In this document: positions 49,916 through 58,691 of the stretch, one piece after another
How the letters are laid out: each line of letters starts with the position of its first letter
How positions within the stretch are numbered: the first letter of the stretch is position 1
Assembly: GCF_900115395.1 (NCBI RefSeq)
Contig: NZ_FOWE01000003.1
Span: 62,001 to 126,000, forward strand
Length of the DNA: 64,000 nt
Direction: 5' to 3'
Source: Geodermatophilus obscurus
GTDB lineage: Bacteria > Actinomycetota > Actinomycetes > Mycobacteriales > Geodermatophilaceae
Position numbers and translations under genes: made by a program
The notes under the pieces: generated by a model
Told to the model about the DNA's origin: nothing
Seen by the model: the letters and a program-made list of their open reading frames with translations, nothing else
Databases searched by the model: none

Positions 49916-49960
49916 GTGCACTCCCGCGGACGTGCACGGTGCACGTCCGCGGGGGTGCAC
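49916..49960. terminator. Long palindrome between convergent MaoC and serine-hydrolase genes
   Basis: Arms of 22 bases (49916-49937 and 49939-49960) differ at one position. Each begins and ends with GTGCAC, and the single central base is G. The element lies 5 bases after one stop and 4 bases from the other, so it probably terminates both transcripts. No T-run. Confidence 0.7.
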
Positions 49961-49964
49961 GACC

Positions 49965-51221
49965 TCAGCCGACGATCGCCTGGTTGACCAGCGCCCGCAG
50001 GTACGCGCGGACCGGCAGCGTGCTCGAGGGCATCAGCTGCGTGTAGAAGGTCACGACGACGTCCTCCACCGGGTCGACGTAGAACGCCGTCGACGCCGCC
50101 CCGCCCCAGCTGTAGTCGCCGGGGCTCGCGACGCCGCCGTAGCGCACCGGGTCGAGCACCATCGAGAAGCCCAGCCCGAAGCCGACGCCCCGCAGCGGCG
50201 TCTCGGCGAACAGCGGCCGGCCGAAGGTCTCCAGGTCGGCGTCGCCGGGCAGGTGGTTGCGCACCATGTGCGCCAGCGTCCGCGGGCCCAGCAGCCGCCC
50301 GGCGTCGTGGGAGCCGCCGCGGCGCAGCATCTCGCAGAAGCGCAGGTAGTCGGCCGCGGTCGAGACCAGCCCGCCGCCGCCGGACAGGAACGTGGGCCGG
50401 CGGTGCGCCGCCTCGCCCATCGCGTCGATCGGCACGAACCCGGTGCGCGCCCCGCCGGGCTGTCCGGGCACGGCGGCGTAGAGCCGGGCGAGGGAGTCGA
50501 CGTCGTCGTCCTCGCGCAGGCCGAAGGACGTGTCGGTCATGCCGAGCGGGCCGAAGACCCGCTCCTGGAAGAAGACGTCGAGCGTCTGCCCGGACACCAC
50601 CTCGACCAGCCGGCCGAGCACGTCGGTGGAGACGCCGTAGTTCCACTCCGAGCCGGGCTGGAACACCAGCGGCACCGAGGCCCACTGGCGGCACGCCTCG
50701 GCGGAGTCGGCGCCGGGCGGGGTGCCCCACTCGTGGCCCATGGCCCGGTACATCGCGTCGACCGGGTGGGCGTGGTGGAAGCCGTAGGTGAGCCCCGAGG
50801 TGTGGGTGAGCAGGTGCCGGATCCGGATCGGCTCGACCTGCGGCTGGGTCACCGGCTTCATCGCCGACCCGGCGACGTACACGCGGGTCTCGGCGAACTC
50901 CGGCAGCCACCGGGCGATCGGGTCGCCCAGCTCGAAGGCGCCCTCCTCGTACAGCATCATCGCCGCCACCGAGGTCACGGGCTTGGTCATGGAGAAGATC
51001 CGCCAGCGGGTGTCCTCCTCGACCGGCCGGCCGTTCTCCACGTCGCGCATCCCGTACCGGCCGACGTGCGCCAGCCGGCCGTGCCGCGAGACCGTGACCA
51101 GGAAGCCGGGCAGCTGCCCGTCGTCGACCCAGCGCGCCAGCCGCCGGTCGAGGCGCTGCAGTCGGGTGCCGTCGAGTCCGACCTCCGCGGGGTCGGTGTC
51201 CCGGGCCAGTCCAGTCGTCAC
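49965..51221 (-). CDS. Serine hydrolase (class C beta-lactamase/esterase family VIII)
   Basis: This is a 418-residue cytoplasmic-looking serine hydrolase without a signal peptide. The SxxK motif is SMTK with S77 and K80 (RWRIFSMTKPVTSVAAM), the Y-x-N/S element is NYGVSTDVLGRLVEVVSG, and a GG-x-G-like third box lies at SWGGAASTAFYVDP. LLTHTSGLTYGFH is typical of family VIII esterases. It probably hydrolyses esters rather than beta-lactams. The start ATG follows a GC-rich leader; the nearest upstream gene is HU on the same strand, 116 bases away. Confidence 0.9.
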   Translation of the reverse strand: MTTGLARDTDPAEVGLDGTRLQRLDRRLARWVDDGQLPGFLVTVSRHGRLAHVGRYGMRDVENGRPVEEDTRWRIFSMTKPVTSVAAMMLYEEGAFELGDPIARWLPEFAETRVYVAGSAMKPVTQPQVEPIRIRHLLTHTSGLTYGFHHAHPVDAMYRAMGHEWGTPPGADSAEACRQWASVPLVFQPGSEWNYGVSTDVLGRLVEVVSGQTLDVFFQERVFGPLGMTDTSFGLREDDDVDSLARLYAAVPGQPGGARTGFVPIDAMGEAAHRRPTFLSGGGGLVSTAADYLRFCEMLRRGGSHDAGRLLGPRTLAHMVRNHLPGDADLETFGRPLFAETPLRGVGFGLGFSMVLDPVRYGGVASPGDYSWGGAASTAFYVDPVEDVVVTFYTQLMPSSTLPVRAYLRALVNQAIVG

Positions 51222-51337
51222 GTGCGCCTCCGTCCCGGTGCCGCCCCCCTCGGGCGGCGCCTGCCTCGCATCCTGACCGACGCCGCGTGGGCGGGGTCAC
51301 AGGGGGCAGGCGCCGCCCCGGCGGGCGACCGGGTGGA

Positions 51338-51622
51338 TCAGACCGGCACGTTCGAGGCGGCCTTCTTCAGGTTCGAGCCGGCGGTGACCTTCACCGTGTT
51401 GGCGGCGGGGATGTCGATCGACTCGCCGGTCTGCGGGTTGCGGCCGGTGCGGGCCGAGCGCTGGGTCCGCTCGACGGTCAGCAGGCCGGAGACGGCGACC
51501 TTCTCGCCGCGGGTGATCGCCTCGACGAGCTCCTCCTGCAGACCGGCCAGGACGGCGTCCACGGTCGCGCTGGGGACGTCGGCTCGCTTGGAGATGGCGG
51601 TGACGAGTTCGGCCTTGTTCAC
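51338..51622 (-). CDS. HU-family nucleoid protein
   Basis: This 94-residue HU-type histone-like protein begins NKAELVTAISKRADVP and has VDAVLAGLQEELVEAITRGEKVAVSGLLTVERTQRSARTGRNP in pieces. The DNA-bending arm carries RNPQTGESIDIPA, including the conserved proline. It lacks the long Lys/Ala-rich tail of mycobacterial HupB. Its GTG is preceded by GAGAGGAA. A stable hairpin lies about 60 bases upstream in the presumed leader. Confidence 0.93.
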   Translation of the reverse strand: MNKAELVTAISKRADVPSATVDAVLAGLQEELVEAITRGEKVAVSGLLTVERTQRSARTGRNPQTGESIDIPAANTVKVTAGSNLKKAASNVPV

Positions 51623-51681
51623 GGGGTTCCTCTCAGGGGAGTCGCGGTCCGCCCGGTGCTCGGCGGTCCGCAGGTGACGGT

Positions 51682-51705
51682 GCCGGCCGCAGGTCCGCGG
51701 CCGGC
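51682..51705 (-). promoter_or_regulatory. Hairpin in the HU gene leader
   Basis: Perfect 9-base arms GCCGGCCGC and GCGGCCGGC with a 6-base loop, 60 bases upstream of the HU start. It could be a 5'-UTR structure affecting translation, or an end of antisense transcription; nothing else is recognised between here and 51854. Confidence 0.4.
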
Positions 51706-51854
51706 GGGTCGGGGCGCAGGCCCGCGACGGACCGGTCCCGCGCGGGATCCGGCCCGGGGCACGTTGTCACGACGACCGGGCACTTGGCCAGTGGAGACGC
51801 CCGGTACGACCGGCCCGGACCGCGCGGGAGCGCGGCGCAGGGGCCCGACCTGGC

Positions 51855-52246
51855 GTGGGCGGCATGCCGCAGCTGCCCGGGACCGACCTGACCGTGAGCG
51901 ACCTCTGCCTCGGCGGCAACGTCTTCGGCTGGACCGCCGACGAGGCGACGTCGCACGCCGTCCTCGACCGCTTCGTCGACGCCGTCCCGAGCACCCGGAG
52001 CCCGTTCGTCGACACCGCCGAGATGTACGGCGAGGGCCGTTCGGAGCAGATCCTCGGCGGGTGGACGGCCGAGCGCGGCCTGCGTGACCGCATGGTCGTG
52101 GCCACCGAGGCCTCGCCCGGGCGCGAGGAGCACCCCCTGGCTGCCTCTACTGCGCCCACCACGACGACGGGTCGACGCCGCTGGAGGACGACGAGCGCGC
52201 CGCCCTCGACCGGGCCTCGGAGCAGGCGCCCGGTCCGGCCGTCCCG
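51855..52246 (+). pseudogene. Decayed aldo/keto reductase
   Basis: From GTG 51855 (or ATG 51864), about 85 codons match an aldo/keto reductase N-terminus: TDLTVSDLCLGGNVFGWTAD, FVDTAEMYGEGRSEQILGGW and MVVATEAS. Homology then jumps to another frame for the middle-domain scrap LYCAHHDDGSTPLE (about 52145-52186), followed directly by DDERAALDRASE, like the family's C-terminus. More than 150 internal residues are missing in at least two deletions. The aspartate and tyrosine of the active site remain, but lysine and most of the barrel are gone. Confidence 0.65.
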
Positions 52247-52270
52247 GGGGACGGCCGGACCCGGCGGGGC

Positions 52271-52444
52271 TCAGGCGGCGCGGATGTGCGCGCAGACGGC
52301 GGCGACGAGCTCGGGACCGACCTCGGGCAGCCCGTGGTCGGCGGCCGCGTGGGCGGCCACCTGACCGAGGATGCCCGCGTCGTCGGCGGCGGTGAAGGCG
52401 GCGGAGCAGCCGGGGACGACGTCCCCGCAGGCGAAGGTCTTCAT
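52271..52444 (-). CDS. DUF1059 small protein
   Basis: This 57-residue protein is a complete DUF1059 domain: MKTFACGDVVPGCSAAF, then HAAADHGLPEVGPELVAAV and HIRAA. The two Cys and the His-rich DHG segment suggest metal binding, but function is unknown. The ATG lies 74 bases downstream of the EAL gene stop on the same strand, so they may be co-transcribed. Confidence 0.88.
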   Translation of the reverse strand: MKTFACGDVVPGCSAAFTAADDAGILGQVAAHAAADHGLPEVGPELVAAVCAHIRAA

Positions 52445-52518
52445 CGGTGGTCCTCCGGGATGGGTGTTCTGGTGGCCCCGCTGCTCAGGGCCGCCTCGGG
52501 GTCGAGGGGTGGTGCGGT

Positions 52519-53613
52519 CTAGCGGGCGGCGGCGGCCGAGGCGAGGTCCTCGACCCGCAGCAGTCCGAGCACGGCCCCGCCGGCGTCGGTGCAGACCACC
52601 GGGTCGAAGCGGTGGGCCGGCGGGCGGGTGAGCGCCTTGTGCAGGGTCGCGGTGACGTCGTCGGTCGGGTGCACGCGCAGGGAGACCGGCGCGGTGTGTG
52701 CGGCCCCGGTGCGCGGGTCGGCCAGCCGCAGCGCCACCGGCTCGCCGTGGCGGCCGACGAGCACCGCGGGCGGCACGCCGGGCAGCGGCTCGGTGACGTC
52801 GGCCTGGCGGACCGGCCGCAGCAGGCTCGCGACGCTGTCGCGCAGCCGGGCGCGGGCGGCGTGGCCGCGGACGAGCGCGACGACGTCCGGGGCCAGCGGG
52901 GCGAACCCGGACGCGGGCCGGCCCAGCAGCCAGCCCTGCGCCAGCGGCACGCCGAGCCGGCAGAAGGCGGCCAGCTCGCCGCGGGTCTCGATGCCCTCGG
53001 CGAGCAGCCAGGCGTCGATGCGGCCGGCGAACTCGCCGACCATCTCGGCCAGTGCCATGCGCACCGGGTCGGTGTCGGCGTCGGCGACCAGGGACCGGTC
53101 GAGCTTGACCAGCTGGGGGCGCAGCGCCGCGAGCTGCTGCAGCCCCGACCAGCCCGAGCCGGTGTCGTCGAGGGCCACCAGGGCGCCCCGGGCGCGCAGC
53201 GCGGCGACCTGCACCCGCAGCGCCCCGAGGTCGTGCACCGGCGCGTGCTCGGTCAGCTCGACCACGACGCGGCGCAGGTCCGGGCGGGTGGCCAGCGCCT
53301 CCTGCACCGGGCGGGTGCCGAGCAGGTGGGGGCCGACGTTCACGGTGAGGAAGGTGTCGGGCGGCAGGTCCGGGACGGCGGCGAGGGCCTTGTGGACGGC
53401 CAGCGCCTCCAGCTCCGCGGCGATACCGGCGTCGGCGGCCGCGGCGAACCACACCTCGGGGCCCGCGGTACCCGGGAACCGGGCGAGGGCCTCGTAGCCG
53501 GCCACCCGGGCGCGGGCGAGGTCGACGATCGGCTGGAAGACCAGCGTGAGGTCCCCCGGGTCGGCGAGCAACGGCCCGCAGTCGGGCAGTCCCCGTGTCA
53601 GCATCCCCGTCAC
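52519..53613 (-). CDS. EAL-domain cyclic-di-GMP phosphodiesterase
   Basis: This 364-residue protein has an N-terminal EAL domain (about 20-250) and a C-terminal CBS-like region. Catalytic landmarks are LVFQPIVDLARARVAGYEAL (EAL), TVNVGP, VVVELTEH, ALDDTGSGWSGLQQL, the lysine in LVKLDRSL, AEGIETRGEL and QGWLLGRP. All metal and base residues seem present, so it should hydrolyse c-di-GMP. The C-terminal part (about 270-364) contains VTATLHKALTRPP and VLGLLRVEDLAS as in CBS pairs. It is the only EAL protein here, opposing three GGDEF genes. Divergent from the SpoIIE gene. Confidence 0.9.
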   Translation of the reverse strand: MTGMLTRGLPDCGPLLADPGDLTLVFQPIVDLARARVAGYEALARFPGTAGPEVWFAAAADAGIAAELEALAVHKALAAVPDLPPDTFLTVNVGPHLLGTRPVQEALATRPDLRRVVVELTEHAPVHDLGALRVQVAALRARGALVALDDTGSGWSGLQQLAALRPQLVKLDRSLVADADTDPVRMALAEMVGEFAGRIDAWLLAEGIETRGELAAFCRLGVPLAQGWLLGRPASGFAPLAPDVVALVRGHAARARLRDSVASLLRPVRQADVTEPLPGVPPAVLVGRHGEPVALRLADPRTGAAHTAPVSLRVHPTDDVTATLHKALTRPPAHRFDPVVCTDAGGAVLGLLRVEDLASAAAAR

Positions 53614-53780
53614 GCAGGCTCCATCGGCCCGGGGGCGGCGGCACTCGACCGGCGGCGGGCCGGCCTCACCCGCAGGGGTGGTGGGACCCGCCCCCGTGCG
53701 GACGGTGCCGTCCGATCCAGCACCCCCGTGGCAGCATGGTGGGCTGCGGCCGCCCGGGCCGCGCGTGGCCGAGGAGGGCC

Positions 53781-56510
53781 GTGTCCGTCCCCGTGCTGCC
53801 GCCCGTCCCCGACGCGCTGGCCGACGCGCACCGCATCGCCGCCGCCCGCCGGCTGCTGCTCGAGGTGTCCGGCCCCGCCGCCTACGACCGGCTCTCGGGG
53901 CTGGCCGCCCGCCTCCTGGGTGCCGGGCACGCCAAGGTGACGCTGTTCACCGACCAGGACACCGTGGTCGGCGGGCACCGCCTGCCGCCGGGTGTCGTCG
54001 GCGGACGGGCGCTGCTCACCGGGGCGTTCTCGGAGTGCGTCGTCCGCGAGGGCCGGGCCCTGGTGGTCCCCGACGCCCGCGCCGACCGGCGGCTGTCGGC
54101 GCTGCCCGCCGTCACCTCCGGCGCGGTCGCGGCCTACCTGGGCAGCCCGCTGATCTCCGCGTCCGGCTGGGTTGTCGGCGTCCTCGCCGTGTACGACGCC
54201 CAGCCGCGCACCTGGCAGGACGACGACGCGGCCCTGCTCGAGCACCTGGCCGCCTCCGTGGTCGCCGAGCTGGAGCTCGCCGCCGCCCGGTCGGCGATCG
54301 GCGCCTCCCGGGTGCGGCTGGAGGTGGCCCTCGAGGCCGGGGCGATCGGCATCTGGGAGCACGACCTGCGCACCAGGCTCCTGCACTGGGACGAGCGCTG
54401 TGCGGCGATCCACGGGCTGGTGGGGCCGCTGCAGATCGACGACGTCGACACGATGATCGCCGACCGGATCCACCGCGACGACCACGACGCCGTCCGCCGG
54501 GCCATGGCCGACGCCCTGGCCGGCACGGGGGAGTACGTGGTCGAGGCCCGGGCGATGCACACCGACGGCACGGTGCGCTGGACGGTCTCGCGGGGCCGGG
54601 TCGTGCGCGACCCCCGCGGTGCCGCGGTGCGGGTCCTCGGCACCGTCGTCGACGTCACCGACGCCCGCGAGCAGGCCGCCCGCCGCATGGCCGCCGTGCA
54701 GCGCGCCGCCGCCGTCGCCGAGGTGGCCGCCGAGCTGGCCAACGCCACCGCGCTGTCCCAGCTGGCCGAGATCGCCCTGCGCGGCGCGCGGCTGCTGGGC
54801 GCGTCCTCCAGCGCGCTGGCCGCCTTCGACACCGACGAGGTCCTGCGGCTCTACCTCGCCCGGCAGCTCGCCGACACCGTCGCGGCGGCCGCCGCCGAGG
54901 CCGAGGTGGAGGCGCCCCCGGAGGGGCTGGCGATCGAGCTCGACGACGAGCTGCCCACCCAGTACGCCGCCCGGCACGGCGAGCGGGTGCTGCTCACCGA
55001 CCTCGACGACGCCGCCGCCCGGTTCCCCCGCATGGCCGAGATCGGTCCCGCCCTGGGGCTGCGCGCCATGGCCGCCCTGCCGCTGCGGGTGGAGGGCCGG
55101 TCGCTCGGCAGCTTCGTCGTCGTCTGGGACACCGAGCACGCCTTCGAGGACGCCGACGTCGAGCTCCTCGACGCGCTGACCGCGCAGATCACGCTGAGCG
55201 TGTCCCGGCTGCGGGCCGACGCCGAGCGGGCCGCCGCGGTGGCGGCCATGGCCGAGGCCAACCAGCGCCTGCAGCTGCTCGCCGACGCCGGGCGCGTGCT
55301 GTCCGGGAGCCTGGACATCAGCGAGCAGCTGACCCGGCTGGCCGACCTGGTCGTCCCGGCGCTGGCCGACTGGTGCTGGATCATCGTGACCGACGAGCAG
55401 GGGCGGCTGCACGAGGCGGCCTGGTCCCACCGCGACCCCGCGCTCCGGGGGACGGTGGCCGCCTACGTCGGCGCGACGGTGCACGCGATGGGCGACGAGC
55501 ACAACGCCCGCGTGGTGATGCGGACCGGGCAGGCGGTGGTGGTGCCGGAGGTCGACGTCGAGCGGATCGCGGCCGCCCTGCACGACCCGGAGGGGCAGGA
55601 GGCGCTGCGCCGGCTGGCCCCCCGCTCGGGACTCGTCGTCCCGCTGGTGGCGCGGGGCGGGGCCATCGGGGCCCTGGGCGCGGCCACCGTCGCCGACCGC
55701 GGCCCGTTTACCCCGGCGCAGGTCGAGACCGCCGTCGAGGTGGGCCGGCGGGCCGGTCTCGCGCTGCAGAGCGCGCGACTGTTCGAGCAGCAGAGCGGCC
55801 TCGCGCACGCGCTGCAGCGGAGCATGCTCACCGCCCCGCCCCGGCCGGAGGGGCTCGAGATCGTCGTCCGCTACGTCCCCGCGTCGGAGGGCGCCGAGGT
55901 CGGCGGCGACTGGTACGACGCCTTCCCCGGCGTCCTGGGCGGGACCGTCCTGGTGATCGGCGACGTCGTCGGGCACGACCGCAACGCCGCCGCCGTGATG
56001 GGGCAGCTGCGCGGGCTGCTGCGCGGCATCAGCCACGCCAGCGGGGGCACCCCGGCTGCGGTCCTCGGCCAGCTCGACCGCGCCGCCGAGGGCCTGGCGC
56101 TGGACGCCATGGCGACCGCGGTGGTCGCCCGGTTGGACCGGGACCCCGGCGGTGGCGCCGTGCTGCACTGGTCCAGCGCCGGGCACCCGCCGCCGGTCGT
56201 CATCGACCCCGATGGCGCCGTCCGGGTCCTCGACGGCGGCCCGGCCGACCTGCTGCTGGGCGTGGACCCGGGCCGACCACGCACCGACCACGCGGTCGAC
56301 CTGCCCGCCGGCAGCACCGTGCTGTTGCACACCGACGGTCTTGTCGAGCGCCGCGACCGCGACCTGCAGGCCGGGACGCAGGAGCTGCTCGACGTCCTGC
56401 GGCGGAGCGTGCACCTGCCGCTGGAGCGGCTGTGCGACCGCGTGCTCCGGGAGCTGTTCCTCCCCGACGCGGAGGACGACGTCGCCCTCCTCGCCGTCCG
56501 CGTGCTGTGA
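53781..56510 (+). CDS. Multi-sensor SpoIIE/PP2C-type phosphatase (GAF-PAS-GAF-GAF)
   Basis: This 909-residue cytoplasmic protein has GAF (about 20-165), PAS (about 170-300, FRIHRDD-like block IADRIHRDDHDAV), GAF (about 315-480), GAF (about 500-660) and a C-terminal SpoIIE phosphatase (about 680-909). The phosphatase has EVGGDWYDAF, IGDVVGHDRNAAAVMGQLR, LLHTDGLVERRDRDL and EDDVALLAVRVL, holding the metal-binding aspartates. Such proteins usually dephosphorylate anti-anti-sigma factors to release stress sigma factors. No sigma, STAS or HATPase partner is in the window. GTG start with GAGGAGG upstream. Confidence 0.9.
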   Translation: MSVPVLPPVPDALADAHRIAAARRLLLEVSGPAAYDRLSGLAARLLGAGHAKVTLFTDQDTVVGGHRLPPGVVGGRALLTGAFSECVVREGRALVVPDARADRRLSALPAVTSGAVAAYLGSPLISASGWVVGVLAVYDAQPRTWQDDDAALLEHLAASVVAELELAAARSAIGASRVRLEVALEAGAIGIWEHDLRTRLLHWDERCAAIHGLVGPLQIDDVDTMIADRIHRDDHDAVRRAMADALAGTGEYVVEARAMHTDGTVRWTVSRGRVVRDPRGAAVRVLGTVVDVTDAREQAARRMAAVQRAAAVAEVAAELANATALSQLAEIALRGARLLGASSSALAAFDTDEVLRLYLARQLADTVAAAAAEAEVEAPPEGLAIELDDELPTQYAARHGERVLLTDLDDAAARFPRMAEIGPALGLRAMAALPLRVEGRSLGSFVVVWDTEHAFEDADVELLDALTAQITLSVSRLRADAERAAAVAAMAEANQRLQLLADAGRVLSGSLDISEQLTRLADLVVPALADWCWIIVTDEQGRLHEAAWSHRDPALRGTVAAYVGATVHAMGDEHNARVVMRTGQAVVVPEVDVERIAAALHDPEGQEALRRLAPRSGLVVPLVARGGAIGALGAATVADRGPFTPAQVETAVEVGRRAGLALQSARLFEQQSGLAHALQRSMLTAPPRPEGLEIVVRYVPASEGAEVGGDWYDAFPGVLGGTVLVIGDVVGHDRNAAAVMGQLRGLLRGISHASGGTPAAVLGQLDRAAEGLALDAMATAVVARLDRDPGGGAVLHWSSAGHPPPVVIDPDGAVRVLDGGPADLLLGVDPGRPRTDHAVDLPAGSTVLLHTDGLVERRDRDLQAGTQELLDVLRRSVHLPLERLCDRVLRELFLPDAEDDVALLAVRVL

Positions 56511-56624
56511 CACCGCGGTCCTCCGGACCGCACCGCGGCCACGTGCTGTCCCCCACCTGGGTGGAGCCCATCGGCCGCACCCGGTGAGGACCCTCCGGGC
56601 CCGTCACCGGGCACGGCCCTCCGC

Positions 56625-57854
56625 TCAGACGGCGGCGACCTCGTAGGTGTGACCCGCCGCGCGCAGCCGCTCGACCAGGACGCCGCCGAGCGCCGTCGCC
56701 GGGGTGAGCGAACCCGCCCGGTCCGGCAGCCGGTCCTCGTCGAGGGCCAGCCCGAGCGCGACCTGGCCCAGCATCACCGACGTCGCCGCGTACCCCGGGT
56801 CCCCCTTGCCGGACACCGTGGCGCGGTAGTGGCGCCCGCTCTCGGTGTCGGCGTCGACCACCATGCGGAACCAGCCCTTCTGCTGCACCGACTCCGACGG
56901 CCCGCTGCCCGGCGCCGGCAGCACGCGGTCGGCCAGCGCCCGCGTGGGGCCGAAGGCCATCACGCCCAGCGCGGCGGCCAGGCCCGTGGTGATGCCCGCG
57001 GCGGTGAAGGCGCCAGTGATCCCGCGCCCGGCGCTCATCGACTCCCCGTACCGCAGCCCGCGCCCGTAGGCCCACTCCTGCAGCGCATTGCTGCGCCGCA
57101 CGATCCGGGTGTTGAACGACGCCATGACGAACGGCGCGGTCCAGCGGCCGTCGGCGGCCAGCGCAGGCGGGGTGGCGTCCGGGGGCTGGCGGGTGCCGGG
57201 CTCCGCGGCGCGGTCGGGGGAGAGGGCGTACGGATCACCGAGCAGGCGGCGCACGGCGCGGTCGCGGGCCGCTTCCTCGATCATCCCGCGCATCGAGTCG
57301 ACCGTGCCGCCGCTGAACCCGCCGCGGAGGCTGGCCACCAGCCGGACGTCGGTGAGCCCGCCGGCGCCGTCCTCCCGGGCCCGCTCGGCCAGGAGGAACA
57401 CCGACAGGTCGGAGGGGATGGAGTCGTACCCGGCGGCGTGCACCAGCCGGGCGCCGGTCTCCTTCGCGACGGCGTCGCAGCGGTCGATGGCCTCGCGGAC
57501 GAAGAGCACCTCCCCGGTGAGGTCGGCGTAGTGCGTCCCCGCCCGGGCGCACGCCTCGACCACCGGCAGCCCGTAGCGCTGGTAGGGGCCGACCGTGGTC
57601 ACGAGCACCCGGGTGCTCTCCGCCAGCCGCGTCAGCGAGGCGGCGTCCCCGGTGTCGGCCTCCAGCAGCGGCCACGTGCGGGCGTCGGCGGGCAGCTCGG
57701 CGGCGACGGCGGCCAGCTTCTCCCGCGACCGCCCGGCCAGCGCGACCCGCAGGTCGGGCGGTGCGTGCTCGGCCAGGTGGCGGGCGACCAGCCGGCCGAC
57801 GAAGCCGGTGGCACCGAAGAGGACGACGTCGTGCTCGCGCTGGGGTCCGGTCAC
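56625..57854 (-). CDS. Saccharopine-dehydrogenase-family oxidoreductase (trans-enoyl-reductase-like)
   Basis: This is a 409-residue protein with an N-terminal Rossmann fold (VVLFGATGFVGRLVARHLAE). VALAGRSREKLAAVAAELP, VGPYQRYGLPVVEACARAGT and YADLTGEV follow, then an AGYDSIPSDLSV block. This pattern matches actinobacterial Rv2449c/Rv2953-type proteins; Rv2953 is a trans-acting enoyl reductase in phthiocerol lipid synthesis. The GTG at 57852-57854 directly precedes the Rossmann strand. Substrate unknown. It shares orientation with the upstream TRIC gene (37-base gap), so they may be one unit. Confidence 0.85.
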   Translation of the reverse strand: MTGPQREHDVVLFGATGFVGRLVARHLAEHAPPDLRVALAGRSREKLAAVAAELPADARTWPLLEADTGDAASLTRLAESTRVLVTTVGPYQRYGLPVVEACARAGTHYADLTGEVLFVREAIDRCDAVAKETGARLVHAAGYDSIPSDLSVFLLAERAREDGAGGLTDVRLVASLRGGFSGGTVDSMRGMIEEAARDRAVRRLLGDPYALSPDRAAEPGTRQPPDATPPALAADGRWTAPFVMASFNTRIVRRSNALQEWAYGRGLRYGESMSAGRGITGAFTAAGITTGLAAALGVMAFGPTRALADRVLPAPGSGPSESVQQKGWFRMVVDADTESGRHYRATVSGKGDPGYAATSVMLGQVALGLALDEDRLPDRAGSLTPATALGGVLVERLRAAGHTYEVAAV

Positions 57855-57891
57855 CGCCCGATCCTGCCCCGACGGCCGGGGGACGCGCCTG

Positions 57892-58611
57892 TCAGCTCCC
57901 CGGCCGGCGCCGTCCCCGCGGCGCACGGCCGGTGCGGACCCGGCCCAGGCGGCTGCGGGCCCGTCCCGGCAGGTCCACGGCGACCGGCGCCTCCCACCCC
58001 CGCCAGACCGACAGCACTCGCAGGCCCGCCACCAGGCCGATGACCAGGAGTGCCACCGGGATGGGGGCCAGCCCGGCAGGCCCGGCGAGCACGGTCAGCG
58101 CCGTCGCCCCGATGAGAGCGGCGACCGCGTTGTACGGCCCCGGCTCGACGATGTCGGCCCGCCGGGCCAGGAGCATGTCGCGGATCACCGCCCCGCCGAC
58201 CGCGGTCAGCGTGCCGATGAAGACCACCGAGGCGCTGGGCAACCCCGCCAGCTGGGCCTTCTGCGCACCGATCACGGTGAACAGGCCGAGCGTGGCGGCG
58301 TCGAGGACGACCAGCAGCCGGGTCAGCCGGGAGAGCCAGCCGGAGAAGTAGAAGGTGACCATGGCGGTGATCGCGACCGTGGGCAGGTAGGCGCGGTTGG
58401 TCAGCGCGACCGGCGGGCCGTCGGCGAGCAGCACGTCGCGGATGAGGCCGCCGCCGAGCCCGCCCGTGACCGCGAGCAGCAGCACACCGGAGACGGCGAA
58501 GCCCTCCCGGGCGGCGAGCAGCCCACCGGTGAGGGCGCCGACCACGATGGCCGCGAGGTCGACGGCGGCCGGGACGCGCAGGGTCTCGGCCGCCACGGCG
58601 AGGGTGCTCAC
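57892..58611 (-). CDS. Trimeric intracellular cation (TRIC/UPF0126) channel-family protein
   Basis: This is a 239-residue protein with seven membrane helices in two UPF0126 repeats. Each repeat has the glycine-rich GGxxRD(M/V)L hallmark: GGLGGGLIRDVLLADGPPVA and AVGGAVIRDMLLARRADIVE. The kinked GG helices line the pore in structurally known prokaryotic TRIC proteins. Some bacterial homologues have been proposed to carry glycine, so the solute is uncertain. The GTG start places the first helix correctly. The basic C-terminal tail (RARSRLGRVRTGRAPRGRRR) is cytoplasmic. Confidence 0.88.
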   Translation of the reverse strand: MSTLAVAAETLRVPAAVDLAAIVVGALTGGLLAAREGFAVSGVLLLAVTGGLGGGLIRDVLLADGPPVALTNRAYLPTVAITAMVTFYFSGWLSRLTRLLVVLDAATLGLFTVIGAQKAQLAGLPSASVVFIGTLTAVGGAVIRDMLLARRADIVEPGPYNAVAALIGATALTVLAGPAGLAPIPVALLVIGLVAGLRVLSVWRGWEAPVAVDLPGRARSRLGRVRTGRAPRGRRRPGS

Positions 58612-58639
58612 GACCGTCCATCCTCCCCGGCCCGCGTGC

Positions 58640-58685
58640 CGGGCCCGCCGCGAGCGTGCGGGCGGCGGGTCCCTGCGCGCAGGCT
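58640..58685. terminator. Structured 3'-end element, copy D
   Basis: CCCGCCG (58644-58650) and CGGCGGG (58663-58669) pair around CGAGCGTGCGGG, the same core as copies A and C. Outer complementarity is poorer here. It lies just after the acyl-CoA dehydrogenase stop. Confidence 0.5.
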
Positions 58686-58691
58686 CGTCGA

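Noticed and set aside
49965..51221. Beta-lactam resistance gene
   Set aside because: There is no signal peptide, and the LLTHTSG and SMTK context fits family VIII esterases; resistance cannot be supported from sequence.
56582..56620. Further copy of the conserved 3'-end element after the SpoIIE phosphatase gene
   Set aside because: It shares GGACCCTCC and GGGCCCG pieces, but the core loop is not present and pairing is weak.
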